Below, one piece after another: positions 50,971-63,469 of a DNA stretch of 64,000 nucleotides. The stretch is taken from assembly GCA_963693365.1 (NCBI GenBank), contig CAVNZM010000004.1, positions 3,162,001 to 3,226,000 on the forward strand, written 5' to 3'. Source of the DNA: Amoebidium appalachense (lineage: Eukaryota > Ichthyosporea). The translations under genes and the position numbers were made by a program. The notes below the pieces were generated by a model, which saw only the letters and a list, made by a program, of their open reading frames with translations, made no database searches and was not told where the DNA came from. The first letter of the stretch is position 1. Every line of letters starts with the position of its first letter.

Positions 50971-53896
50971 TCAGTAGACCTGGCCGGAGGGGAGGTTCAC
51001 GGATGCAGGCGTAGCCTCCTGGGTAGAGAGGGGCCCGACGGACGCGGGTGTGGCCTGCTTTTGAGTGGAGAGGGGGATGACGGACGCGGGAGTGGCCTCT
51101 TTCTGTGTGGAAGCAGGGGTGACAGATGCGGGGGTGGCTTCTTTCTTGGTGCTGGTGGCAAGTGGGATCACGGATGCGGGTGTGGCCTTCTTTTGAGTGG
51201 AGAGGGGAATCACGGATGCGGGTGTGGGGCTGACCTTCTTGGCACCAGGGGGGAGATAGGCTGTAGGTAAAACAGTGGTTACTGAGATGGTGACATATGG
51301 TGCAGCCGACGCATAGGGAGCGGACTTTTTGCAAGCTTTTGGGGCGGGTGAAGGGAATGTGAGCGCGCATCTGTATGGGGAGGAGAAAGGTTTTTTTTTT
51401 TTTTTTTCGGGGGGGGGGGGGGATGCTCTGGGCATGAATAGGTTTTAAATTACAAGAGGAACAGAACAAGGGTCCGCTTTTTTTTTTTTTTTTTTTTTTG
51501 GGGGGGGGGGGGGGGTAGGGAGTTGGTGGAAGAGAGGGAGGGGGGAGGGGGGGGGGATTAGCAGGGCATTTACTTTTGCTGAAGACGGTGGCAAAAGTGG
51601 TGGACTGGGGCCCAAGAACATTCTCGGTTACGGTCACAGTCGAGGGCTTGGCCGTCTGTGTGTAGGTCTTCTTATGTGTCTCTGTGGTGGTAGAGTGTGT
51701 GAATTGGATGGGTGATAATGAAAAATACTAATGCTTGTTTTGTTCTTACCCTACCTAATCAGGGTTAAAAATGAGGGATGGCTGGAACACGTGTGATTAA
51801 ACTGGCAGCAGAAACACACAAGCAAGATCTATAGTACTGTAAAACTTTGGGCGCTTTTTTACACGAACATGATAACCGTATGATGCAGGTAGTGAGGTCG
51901 GGGGGTTGCGGGGAAAGAGGGGTGGGGTAGTGGGTAGGGTGGTTGGGGGGGTGGGGATGGAGGGGAGAAAGGAGGGGGTGGGGTGAGATGGGTTATGGGG
52001 TAGGGCGGGCGGGGGGGATGAGGGAGGGATGTCATACTTGCGTGCAGAGTGGTGAAAGTCTGAGGGGCCAGGGTGTTGGTGACGGTGGCCACCGACATGA
52101 CCGTCTCGGGCTGTGCATAGCTGGTCTCGTATACGGTCGAATACACTGCAGAAAAAAGGGGGGGGGGGTTCCCGGGTGTTATTACCAGGGTAATTTGCAG
52201 AAAGTAAAAATGTATGCGCATAGGCAGAATATTTGTTTTTAACCTAGCAACACGTGTGCAGTGAAACGGTTTTACACTGGGCTTTTCAGCAGTTGAGTGG
52301 ACTAAATGACGGGGGGGGGGGGGGGGTTGTGGGTTGTGGGGAGTGGGTGGGTGGGTGGGGGGGGCTAGGATATACCAGTGGGGGTCTCAACGACAGTCTG
52401 AGGGGTAGCAGTTATTGTGAGGACGGTGGTGGCCACGGACTGCACGGTCTGGGTCTTTGTGTACTTCTTGGCTGGCAGGGTGGACGTGCTGAATACATTC
52501 TGCGTGGCTGCAAGTGCATGGGCGAGGAGGGGGGGTTGTCCAGGGGTAGGGGGGAGGGGGGGGGTTAATTTTTGAAAAAAAATAACAGTGAAAGCATGCC
52601 TTAGGCGAGCTTAAGGGGCTGCTAAGGGGATATAAAGAGGGGAGGCTGCAGGGTTCTAAAGAGTGAAGGTAAAGGATCGTGAGCAACACTTCTCGAAAGG
52701 ATCGGGTATATGTGGGGACGGAGGAAGGGTGGGTAAAAGCGCAAAAGCATCAGGGAAAAATGAGAGAAATGTTACTCTAGGCTAGCAATACTTATCCCGG
52801 AGTAAACTTGGCAGAGATGTGAAAACCGCTGCAAAGCTCGAGATGATATTTGTCGTGCCCGAATCCATCTGAAACAAAAGTGAACACGAGATTTTTAATT
52901 TTTTAATTTTTAATTTTTTGAAAAAAAATGGGAGGGTTGGGTGGGGTGCAGTGGGGGGGGGGGGGGGGGGGGGGGGTCGTACAGAAGACCGTGTAGGGGA
53001 TGGTGACGGGAGAGGGGGTGACGTATTCGGTGATGGTGTTGACCTGCCACTCGGTGATGGTCTGGGGGGAAGCAGTGCTCTGGACCGTCTTAGTCTCTGC
53101 GGAAATAAGTGGTAAGATTCGGCATTTATCGAGAACGGGAGAGAGTGTGTGCTATGCCGCTAACCTCAAGTACGTACCTGTGTGTGTATGTGTGTGTGTG
53201 CCAACATCTGCACAGGTGTGTTTGTGTATTCGCGTGCAAATTCAAAAAAGGAAGGAGTCAGGAGAAACTTTTTTTGAGAGTTTGCATCATGATGATGTGT
53301 TGTGGTGGGTAGTGGCCCAGAAACGGCGTTTGAGAGATGGTGAGTCGCACATACCAACAGCATAGTTGGTGACGGTCTTGGGCTTAGCTGTGGCCGTAAC
53401 GGTCTCTGCGGAAGGAATACCGTATCAGCCACAAAATTACAAGATATCTAAAGACCATAAAAAGAAGGACCTGAGTCAGACTGCACTGCCGCACACACCA
53501 ATGGTTGGTAAACAATGCCACAAAAGTGTACGCTGATCAGCCGCAGTCATGATGTAAAGCATGCAGATGTGTGCCAACTACCGTATGCAGGTAAACAGCT
53601 ATAGTAGCTACATACCAGTAACACTGGCAAACAGCCCCCAGCTTCACAATTTCATTCCAGTTGAAAGCGTGTTGACTTGAGTCTCTCGCCCCGTACTCCC
53701 CCGACTTGCACAAAACCAAGCACTTACTTGTTGAAGTACGCTCGACGGTGACGTGAGACGTGAACGGCACCACCGACATGACCGATGCGGGGCTCGGCCG
53801 CTGCATGCCCTTGTTGTAAGCCGGGATGGCTGAAACCAGCAGCCCGGGGCAGGACGCAAGAAGCGCCAAGACGGTAGCGAGCGAAGAAGCAGCCAT
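50971..53896 (-). CDS. Secreted Thr/Val-rich modular protein A with C-terminal TPASV repeats
   Basis: Seven exons: 53896-53728, 53405-53355, 53096-52983, 52507-52376, 52145-52038, 51681-51574 and about 51335-50971 (last acceptor least certain), giving 348 aa. Every intron is phase 1. Residues 1-23 form a classical signal peptide (MAASSLATVLALL...VSA). The body is Thr/Val/Gln/Pro-rich with recurring TVT, PKTVT and TVxE(T/Y) elements, one module per exon of about 36 residues, low in aromatic residues and charged mainly by Lys. The C terminus carries six TPASV units (265-340) spaced 10-16 residues apart, with PLSTQK between most of them. No known catalytic or anchoring domain and no C-terminal hydrophobic tail, so a soluble or matrix/cell-wall O-glycoprotein is the likely role (inference). 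It is the paralogue and head-to-head neighbour of protein B. Confidence 0.82.
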
Positions 53897-54002
53897 TGTG
53901 TTCGTGAAAGAGAAAACGAAAAGACTTAGAAAATTGAAGGTATGACTGCACTTCACTCGGGTTAGCTACCGACTGTGTGATGTGCTTTCAGCCTGACCGT
54001 GG

Positions 54003-54010
54003 CTTTTATA
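54003..54010 (-). promoter_or_regulatory. TATA box (TATAAAAG) of secreted protein A
   Basis: On the minus strand, ending 107 nt before the ATG at 53896. Confidence 0.7.
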
Positions 54011-54482
54011 CCTGCAAGCAAGACGAGAAAATCACGTAAAAAAAAAAAACTATAATCCCATGCATGGTGTTTCAGGGGAAACCTTTCGCCTGCCCTGTCA
54101 CTCACGTGTTCGGGTTTCTGGCACACAGTTTATCCCGTCCCAGCAATAGTGCCTGACATTTGCATGTACTTGCACGTGATATTCACAGTTGTTTCCCATC
54201 CCCGTACAGCCGCAGCGGCATGCGTTTCAGGGGTCAGCCTTGGAGGCTCCACAGCCAGCCCAGTGTACGTGTACTCTGTCTCATGGGAAATATGGGGCTG
54301 GCCGTCTGCGTTAGTTGATCAATCCTGCACAAGTCTGAAGCTCTTAGCATATTGGAGAAAGGAAAAAGTGAATGGTAAGGAGTAGTTGGGTGGATGTTGA
54401 GTTGTGAATGCAGTGCCACGGTGCATGTGGGGCGGCGGGATGGTCCCCAGAGAAGGGGCGGGAAGAGGGAGGCTCGGCACGG

Positions 54483-54516
<34 letters not shown>

Positions 54517-54948
54517 CTACGTGTACACTGTGCCATTTGACCTATATATGTATACGTATACACTGTACCGTTTAATAGCATAGCATGCACATTGCACAGA
54601 AGGGGAAACCAGACCGCGTTGCCAAGCGCCATGTGTGCACCGCTTTCATATCGCCATCTGGATGCACGTCGGACTGCTTCTGACTATTTTCCCGTACCTG
54701 CCTTACTTGGTGTCAAAATAATCAGCTTGATTGGCAAACAAAGAAGCATTCGATCGCCAGGAACGCGAAATCGTCACTTTAACTCCATATCATTGGTGGT
54801 CGCTCTCTGCCCCAAGATCTAGCCCTGGGCTCCCTGTGCCCCAACGAACCCTTTCATTCCCACACATGAATTTTCATGCGAAACTTCCACATGTACATAC
54901 TGACACCTACCCCACGAAAACATCACACCTTCACCTAGGCCAAGCGAC

Positions 54949-54956
54949 TATAAAAG
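54949..54956 (+). promoter_or_regulatory. TATA box (TATAAAAG) of secreted protein B
   Basis: On the plus strand, ending 100 nt before the ATG at 55056. Same octamer as the partner gene. Confidence 0.75.
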
Positions 54957-55055
54957 CGGTCACAACCATCAGAAAAGCACACAGCAACGCATCCCGTTGA
55001 AGAATTGCACAGACATTTTTCCCGCTTGTTTTTTCCTTGTCTTTTATCCACCACC

Positions 55056-55841
55056 ATGATGTTCCACGTTGTTGTCTGTGCCGCCTTCCTTGGGGCCGCG
55101 TTTGCTGTACCGCAGCCTGGCAGCGGCAAGAAGGCGGGGCCTGCAAGTGTTTACTCCGTGCCTAGGCCCACGGTCTATGTGACCCACGTCCAGTATGGTA
55201 GGTGACCCGCATATTATGCATGTTTGTATATTGTGCACACACAGCTGCCTTTGCCGCCCATGATCATTCACGGTGTCTACATAGATGTTATAATATCTGA
55301 AAAGCGCGGTTTTGTTATGATGCAGGGGCACGGCCGCAGGCCTAAGAGCAGCCACTGAAAGTATGTTACGCAGGTAGGCGTAGATAAGCATGGAATATGG
55401 ATGGTGAGGTGTAAGCTACGGGTGTTTTTTGTTTCACATATGGTATGTGTTACTCGTGGTCACTGATGGTACATTCAACCCCACAGCCAAGAAAACAAAG
55501 ACTGAGACGGCTGCAGCCATTCCCTTCACCGTCATGTCCACAAACATCGGTAAGCCATGGCCTCCCCTGAGTGTGCACAAAGAGGGAATGCAAAACAAAG
55601 AAAAGAAAAGAAACGAAAATAAAAAATAGAAAAAAAGAAAAACGCTTCAGTCTATAGTGTTCGAAACCATAAGTTAACTTTGAATATATGTGTAATAGCG
55701 AACACGCCCCTTTCCCCCCCCCCCCCCCTCCCCACCCTGTTGATTATGTGTAATATCGAAAACCCCCCCCCCCCCCCTTGTTGAATGTGTAATCACCCCC
55801 CTCCCCTCTCCCCTCCCAAAAAGCTACATTGTAACAAAGAA

Positions 55842-55872
<31 letters not shown>

Positions 55873-55883
55873 ACCTCCTCCCA

Positions 55884-55915
<32 letters not shown>

Positions 55916-57476
55916 GAAAAAAGAAGAAGAAGAAGAAAGAAAAAGAAAAGAAAAAAAGGAAAAAGAGAAGGAAGGAAGAAAGAAAAAGAAAGAAAAAGAA
56001 AGAAAAGAAAAAAGCTTCATGTCTCTAAAGCTCGAAACTATGAATTACTATAATTCATTCGTAATAGCGAGATTCTCTCTTCTCCCCCTCCCTCTCCCCT
56101 CCCAAAATGTCTACAAGGCAATAAAAAGATCCCCCCCCCCCCCCCCCGAAAAAAATTAAAAATTAAAAATTAAAAGTAAAAGAAAGCAAACATGCAGAAA
56201 ACATCACTGAAACGAATCTGATAATTCGGAAACACAGAATTATTTGATAATGCAAACCCGTTAAAAGAAATATCCCTGTTACGGTATACACAGCCTTACT
56301 CACACCATCACGTTGCAGTGTACCAGACTCAAACCGTGCAGCCTAAGCCCAAGACGGTCACCAGCCAGATGGCCTACACGGCCACAGTCCCGGCCAAGCC
56401 AAAGAGCGTCACCCAGACCATCCAGCTGACAGGTGCGTGTGTGCAAAAGAGCATACACGTGAGAATAATGGGTGTGGGTGGTTACGTAAGCCCGTTGGGG
56501 GATGAAGGGGTGGTTTTTTTTTTGTTTTTGTTTTTTTGGTGGTGGTGGTGGTGGGGGGAGGGGGGGGGGGGGATCGGGAAGATCATTGGTGAATCAGCGT
56601 ATCAAGCAGAAGTCGCAACTTGAAGTGGTTTGATATACAGTTTGGTAATAGATGTGGCGAGCTTTAGTGCACACGCACTCAATCAACACGCACGCACGCA
56701 CACACGCACACAGCCACGAGCACACAGGTAGTATACGAGACTCCAGCCCCCCAGACATCCGTGTCCGTGCAGACTGTACCCTCCCTCGTCACCGAATACT
56801 CCACGGTTGTCCCCAAGGCCGTCACCACTCAGGGTCTACCTTTCACTCGTATTTGCCCCTTTCCCCCCCTCCCCCCCCTCCCCCCGTGCCCCTCCTTTTT
56901 TTTTTCCTTGCCTCCCTCCTCACATTTGATAAGAAATATACACACATACACCCCTCTCCAACCATCAACCCTAATCCATACCTCAAAACGTTACCCCCTA
57001 CCCCCCCCCCCCCCCCCCCCCCTCCCCCTCCCCCCGCCCTCCCCCCCCTCGCCCCCGATGGAAAACCATCACACAAAAACTAAACCCGGAAGCTTTTCAT
57101 TCACTAGATGTTTGATTGCACTCCATTCATGCACATTGATCCCCTCTCTCCCCCGCCCTTCCCTTCCACATGTATACACCCCGCAACTCCCCCCAAAACA
57201 CTTTCATGCCATAAATTCCTCTTGCCCCCGTCCACGAAGTTTCCTCCCTCCCCTCACATGCCACATCCCCCCCCCCCCCCCCCCTCCCCCTCCGGGGGCC
57301 CCGCTCCACCCAACGCCACCCCACCCCCCTCCGAGATTCTAACATGTATAACTGTAGAGTTTTCCACCAAGAGCATCACTGCGGCTGCCGTCCCAGTGAC
57401 CAAAACCAAAACCGAGACAGCAACAAAGAAGGCTGCCCCCGTCACACTTACCGAATACAGGACTGGTATTAGCTCC

Positions 57477-57514
<38 letters not shown>

Positions 57515-58284
57515 GCTGCCGAGGGCCCCTGCGAGAAACGATCAGTCCTGACTGTACTGTGGCGAGTTCTTCTAGTCTTTTCTTTCTTTCCTTCCCCCCC
57601 CCCCCCCCTCCCAAATTCCTACGGTAGTTGAAGTGGCCGAAGAAAAGTAAAGAACACAGGTTGCTTTTTCCACTCCTCACCCAAAAAATCCCTAACCCCC
57701 CCTCCTCTTCCACGTCCTTCCCCCCCCACACGCACACCCACACACACATACCCACCCACACCGATTCACCCACCCCCACTCACCCATCCCTCCCCCTCTC
57801 CCCCCTTCCCCTCCCCCCCCCCCCCCCCCCCCCGGTCCCCCCCAAACACACACAAGCACACACAACCACCCACCCATCTATACCCACACCCCCCACCCCC
57901 CTCCCCCCCCCTCCCCACCACCACACACACCCACACCCACTCACCAACCCCTTCCCCCCCCACAGCCACAGCCCTTTCCACGGTGTCCATCGAGGCCATC
58001 CCCAGCACAGCCACGGTGTTCAGCACCTCTGTGCCTGCCCCCCTGACCCTGACCCAGACTCAGACCGTACTGGCCAAGTTGGTGCCCCAATACGTCACAG
58101 TCACAGAGCAGGGCCAGCCTCAGACTGTCTACTCCACGGTTATGGGTGTGCCCTCCCCCCCCCCCCCCCAAAAAAAAAAAAAAAAAAAAAATGAAGAAAG
58201 AAAAAAGAAAAAGAAAAAAAAGGGGGGCGGGGGGGAAAGGGAGTATGACTTGAAACCCCGAGAATAAAATCACCACTATCCCCC

Positions 58285-58315
<31 letters not shown>

Positions 58316-58766
58316 AAAATTGCCTGCCTTCCTTATTATGTTATAACCCCATATCAACCGCTTACCAAACCACATCTCACTCCTTCTCTAGTCCTTCTTT
58401 ATCAAATACTCTCCTTTATACTACTTTACCCTACCCCCTCCCCACCCGGCGTGTCGCCCCCCTACCTTCCAAATTCTGCAACTAAAGAAAGCCTCCGTTA
58501 TCCATGTGGCCCAACTATTAACACCTAATATACATACAGAGACCCAGACGATTCAGGCCGTCCCCCTCACCAGCACCTACTACCAGGAGCGCATCCGCAC
58601 TGAAACAGGTACAACCCCTCCCCCCCCCCCCCCCCCCTTTCTCCTCCCCCCCCCTCCCCCCCCCCCCCCTCCCCTCGCAGAGCATACGATTCCCCTAAAT
58701 TAGAACACACACACACACACACACACACACTTCCCGTCCGTAGAGCATACGATTTCCCTAGATTAG

Positions 58767-58815
<49 letters not shown>

Positions 58816-59326
58816 CCCGTCCGTCTCTATGTTTGCAAATCTCAAAATGTGCGGGGTCTACCTTTTCTTTCCTTTCCACATGTCAGACAAGAACTTGCAC
58901 CGTCCTCTTATGCACCGACCCCGACCTTCCCCCCCCCCCCCCCCCCCCCTTCCCCCCGTCCCCCTTTCCCCACGAGATAATACTGGCACGCAAACAGAAA
59001 GCTCCTCAATATTCCTGTTCCATTCATTAAGCTGCTTCGGTCCCTCTTTTTTCTCTTCCCCCCCCCCCCCCCCCCCCAAAAAAAAAAAAAAAAAAAAAAG
59101 CGACATACAATACACCACCATTCACCCCCCCCCCCCCCTCCCCTTCACCCCACCCCCCCTTCCTGCAGTCACGGTGACATCCACTACGACTGTTGCCACC
59201 AAGAAGCCAGTTGTTATCACCCTGACCGTCGGCAAGGGCAAATACGTCACCACCACCAAACCCACCCCCATCCCCACCATCACCCCCACCACCAAGGCGG
59301 TGTCCCCAGCCAGCACCACCAAGTAA
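55056..59326 (+). CDS. Secreted Thr/Val-rich modular protein B, paralogue of A, complete
   Basis: Eight exons: 55056-55197, 55487-55549, 56319-56432, 56732-56833, 57358-57465, 57966-58145, 58540-58608 and 59169-59326, giving 311 aa; all seven introns are phase 1. The start sits in CCACCATGATG, a good context. Residues 1-17 are a signal peptide (MMFHVVVCAAFLGAAFA). The mature start GPASVYSVPRPTVYVTHV parallels SPASVMSVVPFTSHVTV of protein A. Each exon encodes a Thr/Val/Gln module (QTVQPKPKTVTSQMAYTATV; VPQYVTVTEQGQPQTVYST). The tail is Lys/Thr/Pro-rich (TTTKPTPIPTITPTT), ending STTK. No membrane anchor is seen. O-glycosylated extracellular-matrix or wall protein is an inference from composition. 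Exons 3-5 have lengths of 114, 102 and 108 nt, like modules of A. Confidence 0.86.
58677..58815. repeat. Tandem duplication with CA repeats, intron 7 of protein B
   Basis: AGAGCATACGATT, CCCTA(A/G)ATTAGAACAC, a CA array and TTCCCGTCCGT occur twice in succession, with CA arrays of different length. Confidence 0.85.
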
Positions 59327-59491
59327 AATCTATATTTTAGTAGTGGTGCTTGATTGGTTGAACGGGTGATGTTTTTTTTTCCTTTTTACTTTTTTGTGTA
59401 GGTGTATGTAGGCTGTTCGGGCACTCTGTGTTGTGAGGGCAATTGCTGAGAAACTCTGCCCGGCCCCTGTGGGGTTGAACGGCCCAAAAGG

Positions 59492-59497
59492 AATAAA
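59492..59497 (+). other. Poly(A) signal AATAAA for secreted protein B
   Basis: AATAAA 166 nt after the stop at 59326, within unique sequence. The best-placed signal in the window. Confidence 0.65.
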
Positions 59498-62232
59498 AAC
59501 CACGTTCATGTAACCTAAAGTTTACAAGAAGTGTAATTTGAGAGATGACTCCCCTTTCCCACCTCTTCTTACCCCCAATAAAACTCGTTTGAAAGTAACG
59601 TGATACAAAAAGCCATATCTGAGGGGTACACTCCCCGCCCCCGCCTCCTCCAACTTCCCATATCTGAGGGGTACACTCCCCGCCCCCGCCTCCTCCAACT
59701 TCCCACCTCCCTTTCTCCCCGCCCCTACCCCCTCCCCATCCACGCCACCCCCCTTTCTCCCCAGGGACACACAGAAATCTCGGACACACAACGGTATCCC
59801 TTAGGGTGATTAGCTTTCTTTCACTGCATTGGACATTCTGCTCGCCCAATCCGCTGTTTCCGAAATTTCATGCTATTAACAGACAGACAATAAAAAAAAC
59901 ATACATATGTAAACACAGGCAGGGGAGCACGCACTCACACACACACATGCACACATGCATACGCAAGAATACACTCGCCCACACTTTGTCAAAATAAAAA
60001 CAAAAAAAAACATTTACTTACATAAACATAAGTGGGTGTACCCGTACGCACACACACACACCTGCACATGCGCACAAAACCAAGAGAACACATTCATACA
60101 CACAGGCAGGCGCCCGCTTGCACACACACGCACACGCATGCATGCACGCACACGCATGCACACACACACACAGACAGACATGCGCGTGCGCACACACGCA
60201 CACACACGCGCACAGAAACACACACACATGGATGCACACACAGGGACGCACGTACACATGCACATGTACATAAAACACACGCGAGCATAATCATTCACGG
60301 TGTCATGCAGCAATTTCTTAGATACAGCAACATTTCGCTTCTGGAAAGCAGACGCCCTACTACAAGGCATGTTTTTTTTCTAACGAGTTTAGTTAGAATA
60401 TCTGATCCCCATGTATACCCCCCCCCCCCCCCCCCCCCCGCCCCCTGGGTCACCTCCCTCGGTTTGTTCCATTTAATGAGCTCCCCCTTCTTGGCTTCTC
60501 TGACAACCCCCTTCCCGAGGGTAAGATAGCGCACACACATCTTTCCACTAATACACACAGACACCGGTCTCACAGACACAAAGTACATGTGAGTCCAAAG
60601 TAGCCCAAGAATCACAAAGCTTCCACTTCCCCCCTCCCTCTTTCCCACTAGCCAAACCACCCTCTCTTTCTTTCCCCCCTTTAAAGCTAACCACATGCCC
60701 CCCCCCCCCCCCCCCCCCCCCTTTCACCCTCCCCTCCCGGCCCCCCCCCCGGCCCCTCCCCAACAAAAAAAGGGTAGTCTTAACACACAAGCTTCCCCCC
60801 CCCCCCCTCCCCCCCCCTCCCTCTTCCCCCCCCCCCCCCCCTCCCCCCGCCCCCCCCCGGCCCCTCCCCAACAAAAAAAGGGTAGTTTTAACACACAAGT
60901 CCCCCCCCGCCCCCCTCCCTCCCTCCCTCCCTCCCCCCCCTCCTCCGATGGCCTTTTACAAATTCCGATTGACCCAATGATAATCCTTTTGCTCCCATAG
61001 TGTTTCACAAACAGAAAGAGCAGTGATATACTCATACCCTTGAATACACAGGTAAATAGTAGACCCCCCCCTCCAAAAGGTGCAGCACACATACCCTCCC
61101 CCCCCCCTCTATACTTCCCAGATTAGCACGGATACAACCCCACAGGCCCCCCTGCCCCCCTGTCGCATGGCTAACACAATGCATATAGGGCACTTTCAGC
61201 AAACATATGCACAAAGGCCCCCCCCCCCCGGGCGGGGCCTTGGGGGCCCCTTTGCCAACCTGTGAGGAGCTCAAAACCATAATTAACGGTCCAATATGCT
61301 ACGGGAAGTTGTACCGGCTTATCAATCTTCTCCCCCCCCCCCCCCCCCCCCCCCCGCCGCCGCCGCCCGCCCCTCCAGCCTCTGCCCCACTCCCCCTCCA
61401 CCCCCAACCCCCCACCTCCCTCCCCCCTCCCCCTTCCCCCCTTGCCATTCCCTCCCCTCCCTTCCCCTCCCCAACAACCACCACCACTGTCTGCCCCGCT
61501 TACAGGCACACAAGACTGCTTACACAACCTTCCCTATATCCGGCCACCACCACGAAGTCAACATGAAATATTTTGTAAGATAGTAAGGAGCAGATACACG
61601 GTGGAATACCGGACCTGGGTATCATAACGAATTTCTGGGGAAAAAGCACTAAATAGATATGGTATTCAAAAAATGGTATATCATAGAATCCGACCAATCA
61701 AATACAGTATGCAAGTGCGGCAACGTGAACAGTCAAAAGGTCTACTCGGAATGTCGACAGAAAAATCTGGTATAACTAACCAAAAAGAAGGAATACCCAT
61801 TGTTTAGCCCATATCCAAGTGTGTTATTCCTTCTTATAAAACTTAAACATGCCCACTGGGCACGTTTATTTTCATATTTGTGTCCCATTGGACCCCCATG
61901 CCGGTGGGGGTGCAATCGCAAAACACTGCATAGGGAAAGAACGTGCAAGTTCGTCCACGAAACTATCCACACATTTCGGAGATATACCGTTCGAAGTCCT
62001 GCAAGACAGAATATGTACAGAAAAAAAGGCGAGGCTGATACTTTTGGAAACGCTTTGACCTATATTCTAAGCCATAAATGTATGTACAGGGCCTCTGCAG
62101 AAGACCGACGAACCCCAGGAAAAAAAGGAACGATACTTCGCCTATGCGTACCACAACCCTTATGAATCCACATGCAAAACCTCGCGAGATGGCCACTTGA
62201 CACAATAAAAGGTCCCACCTAAGCCCTACATA
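59498..62232. other. Convergent intergenic region between secreted protein B and the Gly-rich gene
   Basis: Contents: a perfect 46-bp tandem pair at 59613-59704 (CATATCTGAGGGGTACACTC...); CA/CG-rich sequence at 59920-60290; C-rich tracts at 60420-60950 with a duplicated block CCCCTCCCCAACAAAAAAAG near 60748 and 60861; and unique AT-richer sequence at 61540-62230. A 121-codon open frame at 61800-62165 (plus) has no recognisable similarity and is probably within the 3' region of the Gly-rich gene. AATAAA on the minus strand near 61865-61870 could end that gene. Confidence 0.4.
59613..59704. repeat. Perfect 46-bp tandem duplication
   Basis: CATATCTGAGGGGTACACTC and the following GC-rich sequence appear twice, exactly 46 bp apart. 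Confidence 0.9.
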
Positions 62233-62942
62233 TTAGAACCCCATCCCACCGCCCAACCCGCCCAACCCACCACCCAAACCACCCATCCCACCCAATCCAC
62301 CCACACCACCCGGAATCCCCCCAGCAGCGGCCCCACCCATACCAGGAACATTTCCGCCAAAGATCCCCCCACCCACACCCGGTGCGCCGGATACGATCCC
62401 CCTCACCATCTGCATAATTCGGTCCATCATGTTTTGCATCACCGCATCCTCAAACCCCCCCGCTGTGCCGTTGCCTCCCATCGTGCCATTTCCACCCACC
62501 GGTCCACCTACTGTACCGTTACCCCCGACCGGGCCTCCTGGGGAAAGAGATAAATAAATAAGTACTATAAGTGATGCAGCTAGGTAGAGTGGTTTGAGAA
62601 TAAGAATATTGGGTGAAGAGCTGGTACGCAGGAAGGGGTGGAACATAGGAGAAGGTCGTGTTGGATAGTTATAATAGTGATTGAAGCCCAGACTGGGTAT
62701 GTATACTATTAGGTCTTTATACAATCGGAAGCAATAATGTTCAAGTAGAGAGGTGCTGTTTAGACAAGGGGTAACGGAGGATCGAAGGGGTGCGGGGTGG
62801 GGGGGGTGGAGGGGGGGGGGGGGGGGAGGGGGAAGGGGGAGGAAGGGGCGGGGGTTGATTGCGTTTTTATTACCCCCCCTTCCCCCCCTCCCCCTCCCTC
62901 CCTTTCCCCACCCTCTCCCCTCCCCAACGGTGCCCCCCCCCT

Positions 62943-62973
<31 letters not shown>

Positions 62974-63344
62974 GAGGGGGAGCGGGCGCAGAAGGAAAGA
63001 AGGAGCAGAAGCAAGTTGTGACTGTCTGTCTGTATGATTCCGAGGGTGGGGAAGGGGAACTGAGGGGGAAGGGGGGAGAGGGGCAGGGGAGGTCGAAGAG
63101 GGGCGGGGGGATGGTGGATGCCTGTGTGTGTGGTTTAGGTAACTGTAGTGGTGGTGGTTGTCTTTAAGAGGGTGAGGGGAGGGGGGGGGGGGGGGGGAGG
63201 GGGGGGGGGGGGGGGATGGGGGGATGCATGGCAATATCAACATACCGGGTAGAGTTTGGTTTGGCTGTGTGCCGGTGGCCCCCTGCTGCACCATCACAAA
63301 TGTGCGGGAAACAAGGCCAGTGGGGATGGACGTGCACTGATTGG
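62233..63344 (-). CDS. Gly-rich, N-sequon-containing protein, 3' part only
   Basis: Two exons are visible: 63344-63246 (phase 1 at both ends) and 62537-62233 with a TAA stop; upstream exons lie beyond or near the right edge. The first encodes NQCTSIPTGLV...QPNQT, the second GG-NGT repeats (three NGT sequons), then a short Met-rich amphipathic helix (FEDAVMQNMMDRIMQMVRG), then a Gly/Met/Leu tail (GGLGGMGGLGG) ending GGMGF. Sequons plus the phase-1 pattern suggest a secreted glycoprotein like its neighbours, but no signal peptide is in view and no family is recognised. The intron contains long G/C tracts. Confidence 0.65.
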
Positions 63345-63469
63345 CTGTAAGAGGGGACGAGAGAACACGCCGGGTACAGGCTGGGTCGAGGAAGACGTCC
63401 AGAACATACTGGTTAGGTGCGGACTGTATGGAAATGTGTGAGTTGCCACAAGGAGTGGTAACGACTATG

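Larger units (their letters stand above)
53897..55055. promoter_or_regulatory. Shared intergenic region of the head-to-head secreted-protein genes
   Basis: 1,159 bp separate the two start codons. Each end has a TATAAAAG box pointing outward at a similar distance (100-107 nt) from its ATG, followed by a TC-rich leader (TTTTCGTTTTCTC; GTTTTTTCCTTGTC). The middle holds a G run at 54486-54514, otherwise unique sequence and no gene. The symmetric arrangement suggests coordinated bidirectional transcription. Confidence 0.6.

Noticed and set aside
52793-52870. Possible extra exon in protein A (sense from about 52869)
   Set aside because: It has an acceptor-like start, but the frame hits a stop and the composition does not match the Thr/Val modules; the flanking exons join in phase without it.
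61800-62165. 121-codon plus-strand frame as a gene
   Set aside because: No recognisable similarity, no splice partners or promoter, and it overlaps the likely 3' region of the Gly-rich gene.
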